Source of the DNA: UBA6921 sp031363085
GTDB taxonomy: Bacteria; Pseudomonadota; Gammaproteobacteria; SG8-11
Direction of reading: 5' to 3'
DNA: 13,961 nt
Assembly (NCBI GenBank): GCA_031363085.1
Contig: JANLTU010000016.1
Coordinates: 1 to 13,961, forward strand
The notes beneath the pieces are model-generated. The model was not told the origin of the DNA. It saw only the letters and a program-made list of their open reading frames with translations, and searched no databases. The translations under genes and the position numbers were made by a program. Each line of letters begins with the position of its first letter. The first letter of the stretch is position 1. Shown here one piece after another: positions 1 to 6,665 of this stretch.

Positions 1-2
1 CG

Positions 3-11
3 TTTTTTTTT
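3..11 (+). terminator. possible U-tract of an upstream terminator cut by the window edge
   Basis: Nine T residues in a row at the left edge. Such a run is typical of the tail of a Rho-independent terminator for a plus-strand gene lying to the left, but the hairpin that should precede it is outside the window. It could equally be an A/T-rich promoter-upstream tract for the cytochrome gene. Confidence 0.3.
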
Positions 12-32
12 ATTATGTAATGTCGGCATCGT

Positions 33-38
33 TATACT
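33..38 (+). promoter_or_regulatory. candidate -10 element for the pentahaem cytochrome gene
   Basis: TATACT matches the sigma70 -10 consensus at five of six positions and lies about 85 bases before the chosen ATG. The matching -35 region around 10-15 is A/T-rich (TTATTA) and a weak match, so an activator or an extended -10 would be needed. This is the only promoter-like element I see in the 122-base upstream region. Confidence 0.35.
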
Positions 39-122
39 TGCTCGGTTGTAAACAATGGTCAGGATTCGGCCAGTGGTTTTTAGAGCTAAACAGAGGCGGT
101 AATCAAACGGGGGTGGGCGGTG

Positions 123-1181
123 ATGAACACAAAACTGACGACTGTGTTAAGCGGAATTGCAATGCTTTCTTCGGGAACAGCTTTAGCTGATGGGTGGACG
201 CCCATTGTTGCTCCCGGGCAAACACCTTATAAAACCAATGCGTCATTGACTAACAGCATCGCGAACACGCGACATAATTTTGCGATGACTTATCTTAGGG
301 GGGTAGATGGGAAGAGTCTTCCGAGCGGGGCTGGGGTTGGAATGATAGCTGCTGAGATAGGGGTAAAGAATAATTATGGTGAAATTTGTGTTTATTGCCA
401 TACTCCCCATGGAGCAAATACTAAATTAAAGGCACCCATCTGGAATCGCACCATCAACACTGGGCAGTACAAGATTTATGACAAACTCAGAACCCTGAAT
501 CGACCAATTGGTCAGCCCGGTCCAAATTCGCTCACTTGCCTGTCCTGCCATGATGGCACGATTGCGAATGACTCGATTATCAACATGCCTGGCTCGGGGC
601 GCTATAACTCAAGCCAAGAGACCGTCGTAGATAAAGCATGGTTAAGTACTTGGCCACAGCCTGGCGCAGCCGCAGCCGGCATAGTGGTACAGCACTATGA
701 ATTAGGGGATCCTGCATCTGACTTTGCTAGATCCGATTTCAGCGCTGAACCCGCCCCGACCATAACTACGACGGGTAAATGTACGCAGTGCCACTCCACC
801 GATGATACTAATATCCCCGATTTCAGAGTGTTCGTCATCGGCACCGACTTACGCAACGACCATCCCATTGGCATTCTGTTTCCAGACCAGTTCGGACCAG
901 GCACGGGCGTTGACTTTAACAAGCCCACTGGCGAGGTGATAGGCAAGCTGAAGTTTTTCGACCGTAACGGCAATGGGCACTCGGATACCAACGAACCACG
1001 TTTATATGATACCGGTGAAGGAGCCAAAGTTGAATGCGCATCCTGCCATGACCCGCATGGAATCCCTACCAACGGCGTAGGATCTCAGTTCATCCCCAGC
1101 TTCTTGCGCGTCAGCAACGGCAATGTAAACACGGGCTACGGCAATTCAAGCGGTCTTTGCCTGACTTGCCACGAGAAGTAA
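123..1181 (+). CDS. secreted pentahaem c-type cytochrome
   Basis: The 352-residue protein starts with a Sec signal peptide (MNTKLTTV, then a hydrophobic stretch ending near TALA, about residue 22). Five CxxCH haem-binding motifs are visible: CVYCH 89-93, CLSCH 139-143, CTQCH 220-224, CASCH 305-309 and CLTCH 346-350. Two are followed by PHG (CHTPHG, CHDPHG), as in doubled-CxxCH multihaem cytochromes. Six other histidines (51, 96, 191, 247, 286, 312) could supply distal ligands, so bis-His haems are plausible. Residues 280-291 form an EF-hand-like loop (D-x-N-x-N-G-x-x-D-x-x-E). The protein should act in the periplasm or outside the cell in electron transfer, and it depends on the Ccm system encoded in this window. 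ATG 123 is preferred over GTG 120 because it leaves a better gap to the G-rich Shine-Dalgarno region. Partner and redox role are unknown. It is a single gene with its own terminator. Confidence 0.9.
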   Translation: MNTKLTTVLSGIAMLSSGTALADGWTPIVAPGQTPYKTNASLTNSIANTRHNFAMTYLRGVDGKSLPSGAGVGMIAAEIGVKNNYGEICVYCHTPHGANTKLKAPIWNRTINTGQYKIYDKLRTLNRPIGQPGPNSLTCLSCHDGTIANDSIINMPGSGRYNSSQETVVDKAWLSTWPQPGAAAAGIVVQHYELGDPASDFARSDFSAEPAPTITTTGKCTQCHSTDDTNIPDFRVFVIGTDLRNDHPIGILFPDQFGPGTGVDFNKPTGEVIGKLKFFDRNGNGHSDTNEPRLYDTGEGAKVECASCHDPHGIPTNGVGSQFIPSFLRVSNGNVNTGYGNSSGLCLTCHEK

Positions 1182-1202
1182 CATACGTTTCAGCAGACTA
1201 AT

Positions 1203-1241
1203 AAACCCGGAGGCAGCCCGTGTGGCGCCTCCGGGTTTTTT
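1203..1241 (+). terminator. Rho-independent terminator after the cytochrome gene
   Basis: A perfect 12-base inverted repeat, AAACCCGGAGGC at 1203-1214 and its complement at 1227-1238, is followed by a T-run at 1236-1241. A short inner GCC/GGC pairing can extend the stem. It lies 22 bases after the cytochrome stop and between two convergent genes. The A-run on its other side is short, so termination of the minus-strand lipoprotein gene is possible but weaker. Confidence 0.9.
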
Positions 1242-1272
1242 GTTACTGCTCCCTGATGTGAACGCGAAAACT

Positions 1273-2085
1273 CTACTGGGCAGGCACGCTTATTACAGCC
1301 TTGCGGATTTGATGACTGCGGATACGCCCACCGGCGAAGTGAGCATCCAGCGTGCCGCTCTGCCAACGATCTACGCTGACGGTGACATTGCAGGTAGCGG
1401 CGCTGGCAGGGCGCAAACTGCCGGCAGCAAGTGCGGCACGGCCGGTATCCTTGTCTTGCGTGATGCTTTGTACCGTTACGCTCATTGAACCATCGGAACA
1501 TCTGGAATTCGCCGTCAGCACCATGGCGTAGCCCAACGTCGCTCTGCTCCACGCCACTGCTAGATCGGAATTCGCCGCGTGTATTTCGCCGCTTTGAGGT
1601 GTGATCAATTCGAAGGGTGGCGGAAGAACCGCCTGTGAATCAGGCGCACTGACTTGGCCGTCGCGATGCAATCCGATGAACACCGGCTGTGCGGCGTCCG
1701 GCAAAGGCAGCGTAACGTCATACACATTGGAATAATCCGGGAAAAATAAATCCGCCCCACTCTGTTGCGGCCCACCCGTCATCAGGCGATAACTGCGGGT
1801 GGCTTCCCGCAACGGCCCGAACAAATCCCCGGATATGGAGATGTCGCCAAACGGTTGTCTGATCGAGGCGATCAAGTCGTCACCGCCTTGCAATTCCACG
1901 TAGGTGTTGGCGTGGTCGCTGCCTTGCCGCAGGCGCGCCTGTGCGAGTACGGCACCCGCGTCGATCTGCGCCACATGCAGTTCCGCGTATATTTCTGCAG
2001 TCGGCAGACCTTCAGACGACACTTTGCTGCATCCAGACACGACCGAGCCCAAACACAAAAAACCCAATACCATGGTGTCGCGCAT
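1273..2085 (-). CDS. lipoprotein of unknown function
   Basis: A 270-residue protein with a lipoprotein signal peptide: MRDTMVLGFL leads into lipobox VSGC, with lipidated Cys19. Serine at +2 favours the outer membrane. The rest is soluble and predicted mostly beta; I see the hydrophobic/polar alternation and a segment around residues 155-180 (PPFELITPQSGEIHAANSD) like the entry to an Ig-like or fibronectin-like domain. Residues 195 and 232 are about the only cysteines in the mature part and could form a disulfide. I do not recognise the family. The start ATG 2085 lies 11 bases after the stop of the beta-barrel gene with a GGGG ribosome site between, so the two genes are almost certainly co-transcribed and may work together in the outer membrane. 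Confidence 0.75.
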   Translation of the reverse strand: MRDTMVLGFLCLGSVVSGCSKVSSEGLPTAEIYAELHVAQIDAGAVLAQARLRQGSDHANTYVELQGGDDLIASIRQPFGDISISGDLFGPLREATRSYRLMTGGPQQSGADLFFPDYSNVYDVTLPLPDAAQPVFIGLHRDGQVSAPDSQAVLPPPFELITPQSGEIHAANSDLAVAWSRATLGYAMVLTANSRCSDGSMSVTVQSITQDKDTGRAALAAGSLRPASAATCNVTVSVDRWQSGTLDAHFAGGRIRSHQIRKAVISVPAQ

Positions 2086-2096
2086 GCTCAGCCCCG

Positions 2097-2630
2097 TTAA
2101 AATCCGTATCTAAAATTCACCAGCTCGACATTGATGCTGGTGCCGGCAACCTTTGCGTAATGCTGCCACCGCAGACCCACCGAAACGTGCTTCGCTAACT
2201 GCAACCCGGCTTCCGTGCCCCACATTGGTTTTAAATCATGCTCGCGGCCGATTTGCTGGTGAATCAGCACAGCGCGCGCATCCCAACGCGCCAGCCCCAA
2301 CTCGCCTTCCAGAAATAGCATGGAATTGAACGTATAGCGTGCCCGCAGTGCGGCGTGCCAGATTTTCACATCCATATAGCTTTCTTTCGCAGCGCGCACT
2401 TTGAATCGGTCCATGTCGCTAAAACCGATTTCCGCACCCAGCCCGTCCCAGGCATACCCCCCGTAAATATCTACCGCATTTGGAATTCGGTAACCACGCA
2501 TGGTGCTGCTCGCCTTGCCAAGCCCGGCACCTGCGTAGAAGCCTGAGCGTTCATCGCCATGCGCCAAGGATGCAAATGATATGACTGCGACCAGGATAAT
2601 CACTGTTACTCGGAAAAAATGCTGATGCAT
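2097..2630 (-). CDS. small outer-membrane beta-barrel protein
   Basis: A 177-residue protein with a signal peptide (MHQHFFRVTV, hydrophobic core, cleavage probably after SLA at about residue 23). The mature part has the alternating pattern of an OmpA-like/porin-family eight-stranded barrel: GFYAGAGLGKA near the N-terminus, YGGYAWDGLGAEIGF, LRARYTF, LFLEGELGLARW, and a C-terminal strand ending in FRYGF, the terminal phenylalanine recognised by the BAM machinery. ATG 2630 is chosen because GGAG stands seven bases upstream; ATG 2645, five codons earlier, is possible but adds polar residues before the signal. First gene of a two-gene unit with the lipoprotein, divergent from the LuxR-type regulator, which may control it. 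The substrate or role is unknown; a structural or adhesin-like barrel fits as well as a pore. Confidence 0.8.
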   Translation of the reverse strand: MHQHFFRVTVIILVAVISFASLAHGDERSGFYAGAGLGKASSTMRGYRIPNAVDIYGGYAWDGLGAEIGFSDMDRFKVRAAKESYMDVKIWHAALRARYTFNSMLFLEGELGLARWDARAVLIHQQIGREHDLKPMWGTEAGLQLAKHVSVGLRWQHYAKVAGTSINVELVNFRYGF

Positions 2631-2715
2631 CTTGCCACTCCCCATTTACCTACCTAAAAAGGCTGCAAGCACAAAGTTAATTTGAAGCTAGCGGATGTTC
2701 CTAATTTCACAGCGA

Positions 2716-2744
2716 AAATTATTCTGTTCTGCGGAGCATGACAA
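2716..2744 (-). promoter_or_regulatory. candidate sigma70 promoter of the beta-barrel/lipoprotein unit
   Basis: On the minus strand TTGTCA (2744-2739) and TAATTT (2721-2716) are separated by exactly 17 bases. Both hexamers are good matches to consensus. Transcription would begin near 2709, giving a leader of about 80 bases before ATG 2630. The dyad at 2743-2762 touches its -35 element. Confidence 0.55.
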
Positions 2745-2762
2745 CTATCAATGGTTATAGTT
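2743..2762. promoter_or_regulatory. 20-base dyad, candidate operator between divergent promoters
   Basis: Arms AACTAT (2743-2748) and ATAGTT (2757-2762) are perfect inverted complements around an eight-base centre; seven of ten symmetric positions pair. Size and symmetry suit a dimeric HTH regulator. It overlaps the -35 of the minus-strand promoter and ends eight bases before the -35 of the plus-strand promoter. Binding by the neighbouring LuxR-type protein is an inference. Confidence 0.4.
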
Positions 2763-2770
2763 TTTTTAGA

Positions 2771-2799
2771 TTGCTTTGCACATGCGCGGCGCATAATTT
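2771..2799 (+). promoter_or_regulatory. candidate sigma70 promoter of the LuxR-type regulator
   Basis: TTGCTT (2771-2776) and TAATTT (2794-2799) are spaced by 17 bases; CATAAT at 2792-2797 is an alternative -10 in a shifted register. Transcription would start near 2806, about 47 bases before ATG 2853. The spacer holds a 13-base palindrome. Confidence 0.5.
2782..2794. promoter_or_regulatory. 13-base palindrome inside the promoter spacer
   Basis: ATGCGC-G-GCGCAT is a perfect palindrome around one central base and lies between the -35 and -10 elements of the regulator promoter, where a bound protein would block RNA polymerase. It could be a repressor site or chance; only one copy is seen. Confidence 0.3.
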
Positions 2800-2852
2800 A
2801 AGTGCTACGAGAATAGCTGGTGCGCCCACCCACAATCGACAAGGATGTCACC

Positions 2853-3944
2853 ATGATTGAAAAAGAGATTGTTGCCATTCGGCAACTATGCACTCTTGGG
2901 ATTGATGGACAACAATTGATCCCGATTCTGTTGCCGGAACTCCGCAAGCTCATACCAGCGTATTCGAGTACGTTTCTATGGATCAACGCGCACTATAAAT
3001 TCACGAACTTCTACGATGAGTATCCTGATTCAGTCAACTACGCTAACGCCTATTTGAACGCATTTTTGGATAACAAAGATCAAGAAGCACGACCGAGTCT
3101 TAGCGACTGGCTGCGAACAAACCCCGGCGTCACCACGTCGGAACGTTTCATGTACCGGAATTACACGCGCACGTGTTTTTACAACGAAATATTGCGCCCG
3201 CTTAACTATCATCACGAGTTGATCATTGGACTCAAGGACGGTCATCGGCCACTGGGCGTACTCTTTCTGCACCGATCAAGTAAAGATCGACACTATTCTG
3301 CAGAAGAAGAAAACACCCTCCGACGTATCGCGCCCTATCTCATTCACGGCATAGGTCACGCTGACCCTGTCCAGAAAACATCGGAGTCGTTCACAAAAAC
3401 AGGAATACTCATTTTTGATCACGCAAGGAAGCTGCTCCACATGGATTCGCATGCGCAACAAATACTATTTTTAATTACAAACCCTGCCGCCTCCATCGAT
3501 ACGCTCAAGCAGGTTTCAGGTGGCAAAATTCCTGGTGAGATTTTGGCATTATGCGACTCGTTAACCGACGCGCTCCTTGCCAAAGGTAACCGCAACATGA
3601 GCAATGCCATACCCGCGTGGCAGCATAAAAATGCGTGGGGGACATTTACATTTAGAGCGCATTTGGTCGGCCCGTATGCCCAGATTGCCGAACCGCAAAT
3701 CATTGTCTTATGTCATTACCATGAACCGGTGCAGGCAAAATTTTTACGCACCTGTCACGAACTTCGCCTCACACAAAGACAAGTCGATGTAGCAACACAT
3801 CTGCTCATGTCGGGGAGTTCATATGCGGAAATTGCCAGCCGGATCAATGTCAGCGTGAATACCGTTATCCATCACGCAGGAAATATTTTTACCAAACTTG
3901 GAGTCAACACCCGCATCGATTTCATACAGAAATTCAGCTCATGA
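2853..3944 (+). CDS. LuxR/NarL-type HTH transcriptional regulator with GAF/PAS-like N-terminus
   Basis: A 363-residue cytoplasmic protein. Residues 304-363 are a GerE/LuxR DNA-binding domain: LTQRQVDVATHL opens it, then SYAEIASRINVSVNTV as helix-turn-helix and a closing KLGVNTRIDF segment. The N-terminal 160 residues resemble a GAF-like ligand domain (ELIIGLKDG, GVLFLHR, then a SAEEENTLRRIAPYL helix of the kind that closes GAF domains). Residues about 180-290 (GILIFDHARKLLHMDSHAQQI) read like a PAS domain. No phosphorylation receiver domain and no recognisable acyl-homoserine-lactone domain were seen, so the signal is unknown. ATG 2853 has AAGGA seven bases upstream; GTG 2820 is a weaker alternative adding 11 residues. 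It is divergent from the beta-barrel unit, a common arrangement for a regulator and its target. This gene is visibly more A/T-rich than the ccm operon. Confidence 0.85.
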   Translation: MIEKEIVAIRQLCTLGIDGQQLIPILLPELRKLIPAYSSTFLWINAHYKFTNFYDEYPDSVNYANAYLNAFLDNKDQEARPSLSDWLRTNPGVTTSERFMYRNYTRTCFYNEILRPLNYHHELIIGLKDGHRPLGVLFLHRSSKDRHYSAEEENTLRRIAPYLIHGIGHADPVQKTSESFTKTGILIFDHARKLLHMDSHAQQILFLITNPAASIDTLKQVSGGKIPGEILALCDSLTDALLAKGNRNMSNAIPAWQHKNAWGTFTFRAHLVGPYAQIAEPQIIVLCHYHEPVQAKFLRTCHELRLTQRQVDVATHLLMSGSSYAEIASRINVSVNTVIHHAGNIFTKLGVNTRIDFIQKFSS

Positions 3945-3975
3945 CGGGGTTCACCGATGCGTGCAGATAGCGTTA

Positions 3976-5301
3976 TTACTCCAGCTTCATCGTCCCGATA
4001 AAGAGCACTTCGGGGAAGCTGCGTTGCAACTCCTTGCTGAAAAAGTTTGTCATCTTTACACCTTGGCTGTAACCAACCCGGCTACCCACGGCCAAGTCAG
4101 TTTTCGGTCCGGCCAGCCAAACGTTACCGGACGGCCCTTCCACCAACACGTAGCTATAAGCCTGCGTATGCAATACTTCGCGCACTACGCCAGCGTTGGG
4201 TAACTGGACTTTTTCCGCTTGGCGTTGTGCGAGATTTTTTTGGTGTGCCAGTTGTTGTTCTTTACTGCCCCAGTAGCCAAGATCGCCCTGCGGATTGAAG
4301 GTTGCATACTGCACGCTGCGCGAATAACCCACGCGATTTGTTCCACTGATTACGTACATCCAGTCTTGGTGTACAACCGTGCTAAAACTCGCCAAGGGTT
4401 GCTGCAATGGCGTTGTGGCACTCCACGTGCCGAGCTCGCCATTCGCTGCGCGCGTGCTGCGCTCGATACTGTCGACATATTCCGCACCGGTGATTCCACC
4501 TAAGGCATACACAAAGTTGGTGTGCGTCGCGGTCGATAAACCATAGCGAGCAATTTGTAGTGCACTGGTCGGCGCCCACTTCTCGAACACCCCTGCGGCA
4601 TTGGCACGTGCCCATTCGACACTGGCTAGGCCCACACCGCGTGCCTGGTCGTGGCCACCGATGGCGTAGGCATCCGTGCCGATTCCTTTCACTCCACCGA
4701 CGTAGCGCGGCATGGTCAACGTTGTAGGCTCAAGTTGCCACGGCCCGAGCGTTCCGTCGGCTGCAAAAAACGCGTGCTCGACACTGTCCAGCAAGGTCCC
4801 GCCGAATCCACCGAAGCTGTAGAGTCCTTTGGCGGTCGCCACAATTTTTGAACAGCGGCGTGGCAACGTCATTTGATTGGTTTCGGCAATCCACGGGCCC
4901 AATGTGCCATCAGCCTGAATGCGTGCGCGTTCGACCGAGCGCAATAAGTTATGGCCATTGGGTCCGTTACCGCCACCAGCGATATAAATCCAACTGTCAT
5001 GCACCGCTGCCTCTACAAACCCGCGCGCTTCAAGCAACGGCGTGCCCGCCTGCCATGGCGTCAGTGTGCCGTCGGACTGAACCCGTGCGAATTCGGTACT
5101 ACTTAAAAAGTCGTGACCGTCGACGCCACCAATCATATAAAGCACACCATTGTGCGTCACCACGGCCGCGCCTGCGCGCGCAGTGGATAAGGCCGAGGTC
5201 TCCAACCACCCGGGAATCCAGACTTTCTGTTGCTTGGAGCAACTGGCGAGCGCGACGACAACCACCCCTAAGCAAACGGCTTTTGCAAAGCGTAATATCA
5301 T
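3976..5301 (-). CDS. kelch-type six-bladed propeller lipoprotein with C-terminal NrfJ/OB-like domain
   Basis: A 441-residue protein. Signal peptide and lipobox LASC give lipidated Cys21, with Ser at +2, so outer-membrane anchoring is likely. Six kelch repeats follow (about 35-345), each with a Gly-Gly or Ser-Gly pair (58, 109, 164, 215, 268, 319) and a tail of the form S-V-E-x-A then DGTLGPW (77-83, 131-137, 182-188, 236-242, 287-293, 338-344). A charged linker (346-366) leads to residues 367-441, with GVVREVLHT, a YSYVLVEG strand, VWLAGP, VGSRVGYSQG, then FFSKELQRSFPEVLFIG. I relate this to the small NrfJ-type OB-like domain found beside c-type cytochrome genes, from memory. ATG 5301 is chosen: GGAGG at 5315-5311 is nine bases upstream, whereas the in-frame TTG 5310 abuts that site. 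It follows the ccm operon across a hairpin. Ligand unknown. Confidence 0.85.
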   Translation of the reverse strand: MILRFAKAVCLGVVVVALASCSKQQKVWIPGWLETSALSTARAGAAVVTHNGVLYMIGGVDGHDFLSSTEFARVQSDGTLTPWQAGTPLLEARGFVEAAVHDSWIYIAGGGNGPNGHNLLRSVERARIQADGTLGPWIAETNQMTLPRRCSKIVATAKGLYSFGGFGGTLLDSVEHAFFAADGTLGPWQLEPTTLTMPRYVGGVKGIGTDAYAIGGHDQARGVGLASVEWARANAAGVFEKWAPTSALQIARYGLSTATHTNFVYALGGITGAEYVDSIERSTRAANGELGTWSATTPLQQPLASFSTVVHQDWMYVISGTNRVGYSRSVQYATFNPQGDLGYWGSKEQQLAHQKNLAQRQAEKVQLPNAGVVREVLHTQAYSYVLVEGPSGNVWLAGPKTDLAVGSRVGYSQGVKMTNFFSKELQRSFPEVLFIGTMKLE

Positions 5302-5310
5302 GACCGGCAA

Positions 5311-5315
5311 CCTCC
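5311..5315 (-). promoter_or_regulatory. ribosome binding site of the kelch lipoprotein gene
   Basis: GGAGG on the minus strand, nine bases before ATG 5301. It fixes the start and excludes the in-frame TTG at 5310. It lies only four bases beyond the U-tract of the upstream hairpin, so the ribosome footprint and the terminator overlap. Confidence 0.8.
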
Positions 5316-5319
5316 ATCC

Positions 5320-5356
5320 AAAAAAAGGCCCTCATCGATTGCTGCTCGATGAGGGC
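5320..5356 (-). terminator. Rho-independent terminator/attenuator between the propeller and kelch genes
   Basis: Arms GCCCTCATCGA (5328-5338) and its exact complement (5346-5356) form an 11-base-pair stem with a seven-base loop. On the minus strand it is followed by GG-less transition into seven T residues (5326-5320). It begins 17 bases after the stop of the second propeller gene. There is no T-run on the plus side, so it acts on minus-strand transcripts only. It ends the long ccm operon or attenuates entry into the kelch gene. Confidence 0.85.
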
Positions 5357-5373
5357 TCGATCATCCCAGAATG

Positions 5374-6627
5374 TTAGAGTTTGCTGTTTTTAATGCGTGC
5401 AACACCACCAAAACTGCCGAACCACAGTGCGCCGTCGGATGCGCGTGCCATGGAAAATACATTGTCGCCGAACAGACCATCGGCCTGCTTCATGACATCA
5501 AAACCTGAACCGTCGGGCTTGAAGCGCGCCAAGCCGCGATTGGTTCCGATCCATAATTTGCCGTCCTTATCGTCTATTTTCAGCATGAAGATGTGATTGC
5601 CCGGCAAACCGTCTTTCACGGTGTAGGTCTTCCAGGTTTTGCCATCGAAGCGTGACAGGCCACCGCCCCAGGTGCCGCACCACATCACGCCCTCCGCGTC
5701 CATCACCAACGATACGATGTAGTTTGGGTTGTAACCGACCTGGATATTACTCAGCCCTTGCTCGGCTTTTTGTTTGGCGTGGTGTTGCGACACTTTTGCT
5801 GGATCAACCGCAAAAGCAACTTCATTTTTTACAACTTCATAATCGGCGCCTAAACCTTCCGCGTGCTGCCAATGCACCCATTTGCCGTCTTTGAAACGTG
5901 CTAAGCCGCCCTCGGTTGCAAACCACATTTCGCCGTTTTTACCGGCTTTCGCACCGTACACCCAATCGTTCGGCAAGCCACCCTTGGTATTTTCTACTGT
6001 GAAGGTTTGCCAACTGGCTTCGTCATCCAGCTTGCCGCCGCGCACGCGATTCACACCTGACCAAGTGGCAATCCATAAATCACCGTTACTGGCGGGGACG
6101 ATATCGTAAACAAATTGATCGGCAAGGCCATTGGGGATGTTGTAGTTTTTCCACTTGCCGGTCGAAATCGAGTAAATCGACAAGCCGCCGCCATAAGTAC
6201 CCACCGCCAAGCGGTCGTTGTCCAACTTGCTCAAATGGAACACGCCGTTGGAAATCAGGCTACCGGTGCTCACATCAAACGTTTTAAAGTCGTCTTTGGT
6301 GACATCGTAGCGCACCACACCGCCGGAGGTTCCCACCCACACAACATTGCCGTCGGCAAGCATGCCTTTAACGTTGCGGTTACCGACGCGAAAATGTGTA
6401 AACCCAGCACCCGTTGCCTCGCCGTTGAGCTGCAATGGCATGGGCGGATGATTTGCTGGCAAGGCACCCGGCTGCTGCGGTAACGCGGCGGCTACCGGCG
6501 CGGGGACCGGCTGCGTATTCATTACCGGCGCTTGCGCCGCTTGGCGCATTCCCAAGGTATACGCTCCCGCAACCACAACACCCGTCACGATCACAATAGT
6601 TGCTATGCCTTTTGCGTCAATATTCAC
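5374..6627 (-). CDS. membrane-anchored seven-bladed Reg_prop-type beta-propeller protein
   Basis: A 417-residue protein starting at GTG 6627 with GGAGG five bases upstream; the longer ATG frame reaching 6756 runs into the preceding gene and has no propeller-like N-terminus. Residues 7-27 are one hydrophobic segment without lipobox, likely an uncleaved anchor; a Pro/Ala-rich linker (30-66) follows. The remainder has seven blades of the two-component-regulator propeller type, each ending in a W-x-G-T-x-G-like motif: W97, AVGT 141-144, W185, W235, W316, W359, W402. A 35-40-residue insertion (about 257-298) separates blades 4 and 5. It is a paralogue of the gene upstream; both share YNPNY followed by GTWGGG-x-x-RFDG. 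No kinase is attached, unlike most proteins with such propellers. It should face the periplasm. Last gene before the hairpin at 5320-5356. Function unknown. Confidence 0.85.
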   Translation of the reverse strand: MNIDAKGIATIVIVTGVVVAGAYTLGMRQAAQAPVMNTQPVPAPVAAALPQQPGALPANHPPMPLQLNGEATGAGFTHFRVGNRNVKGMLADGNVVWVGTSGGVVRYDVTKDDFKTFDVSTGSLISNGVFHLSKLDNDRLAVGTYGGGLSIYSISTGKWKNYNIPNGLADQFVYDIVPASNGDLWIATWSGVNRVRGGKLDDEASWQTFTVENTKGGLPNDWVYGAKAGKNGEMWFATEGGLARFKDGKWVHWQHAEGLGADYEVVKNEVAFAVDPAKVSQHHAKQKAEQGLSNIQVGYNPNYIVSLVMDAEGVMWCGTWGGGLSRFDGKTWKTYTVKDGLPGNHIFMLKIDDKDGKLWIGTNRGLARFKPDGSGFDVMKQADGLFGDNVFSMARASDGALWFGSFGGVARIKNSKL

Positions 6628-6665
6628 AACACCCTCCGATTCAAATTCGTCGTCTGCGCGAACGA

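Noticed and set aside
120..700. Horizontal acquisition of the left part, which looks more A/T-rich than the ccm operon.
   Set aside because: The difference is only an impression by eye and no mobile element, tRNA or attachment repeat is seen; a base-composition and codon-usage computation would be needed.
1190..1552. Open frames opposite and overlapping the lipoprotein gene, and many similar frames over the ccm genes.
   Set aside because: They have no ribosome sites, odd composition (Arg/Cys/His-rich) and lie fully over genes with clear protein signatures.
123..2645. Porin-cytochrome conduit (MtrAB or Pcc type) formed by the pentahaem cytochrome and the beta-barrel protein.
   Set aside because: The barrel has only about 155 mature residues, enough for about eight strands, far below the large barrels of known conduits, and the two genes are on opposite strands in separate units.
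2853..3944. Quorum-sensing LuxR receptor or two-component response regulator.
   Set aside because: No autoinducer-binding signature, no luxI-like gene and no receiver domain are seen; the N-terminus looks GAF/PAS-like instead.
3945..3975. Terminator between the convergent regulator and kelch genes.
   Set aside because: The 31 bases contain no convincing hairpin and no T-run; termination here must be Rho-dependent or further on.
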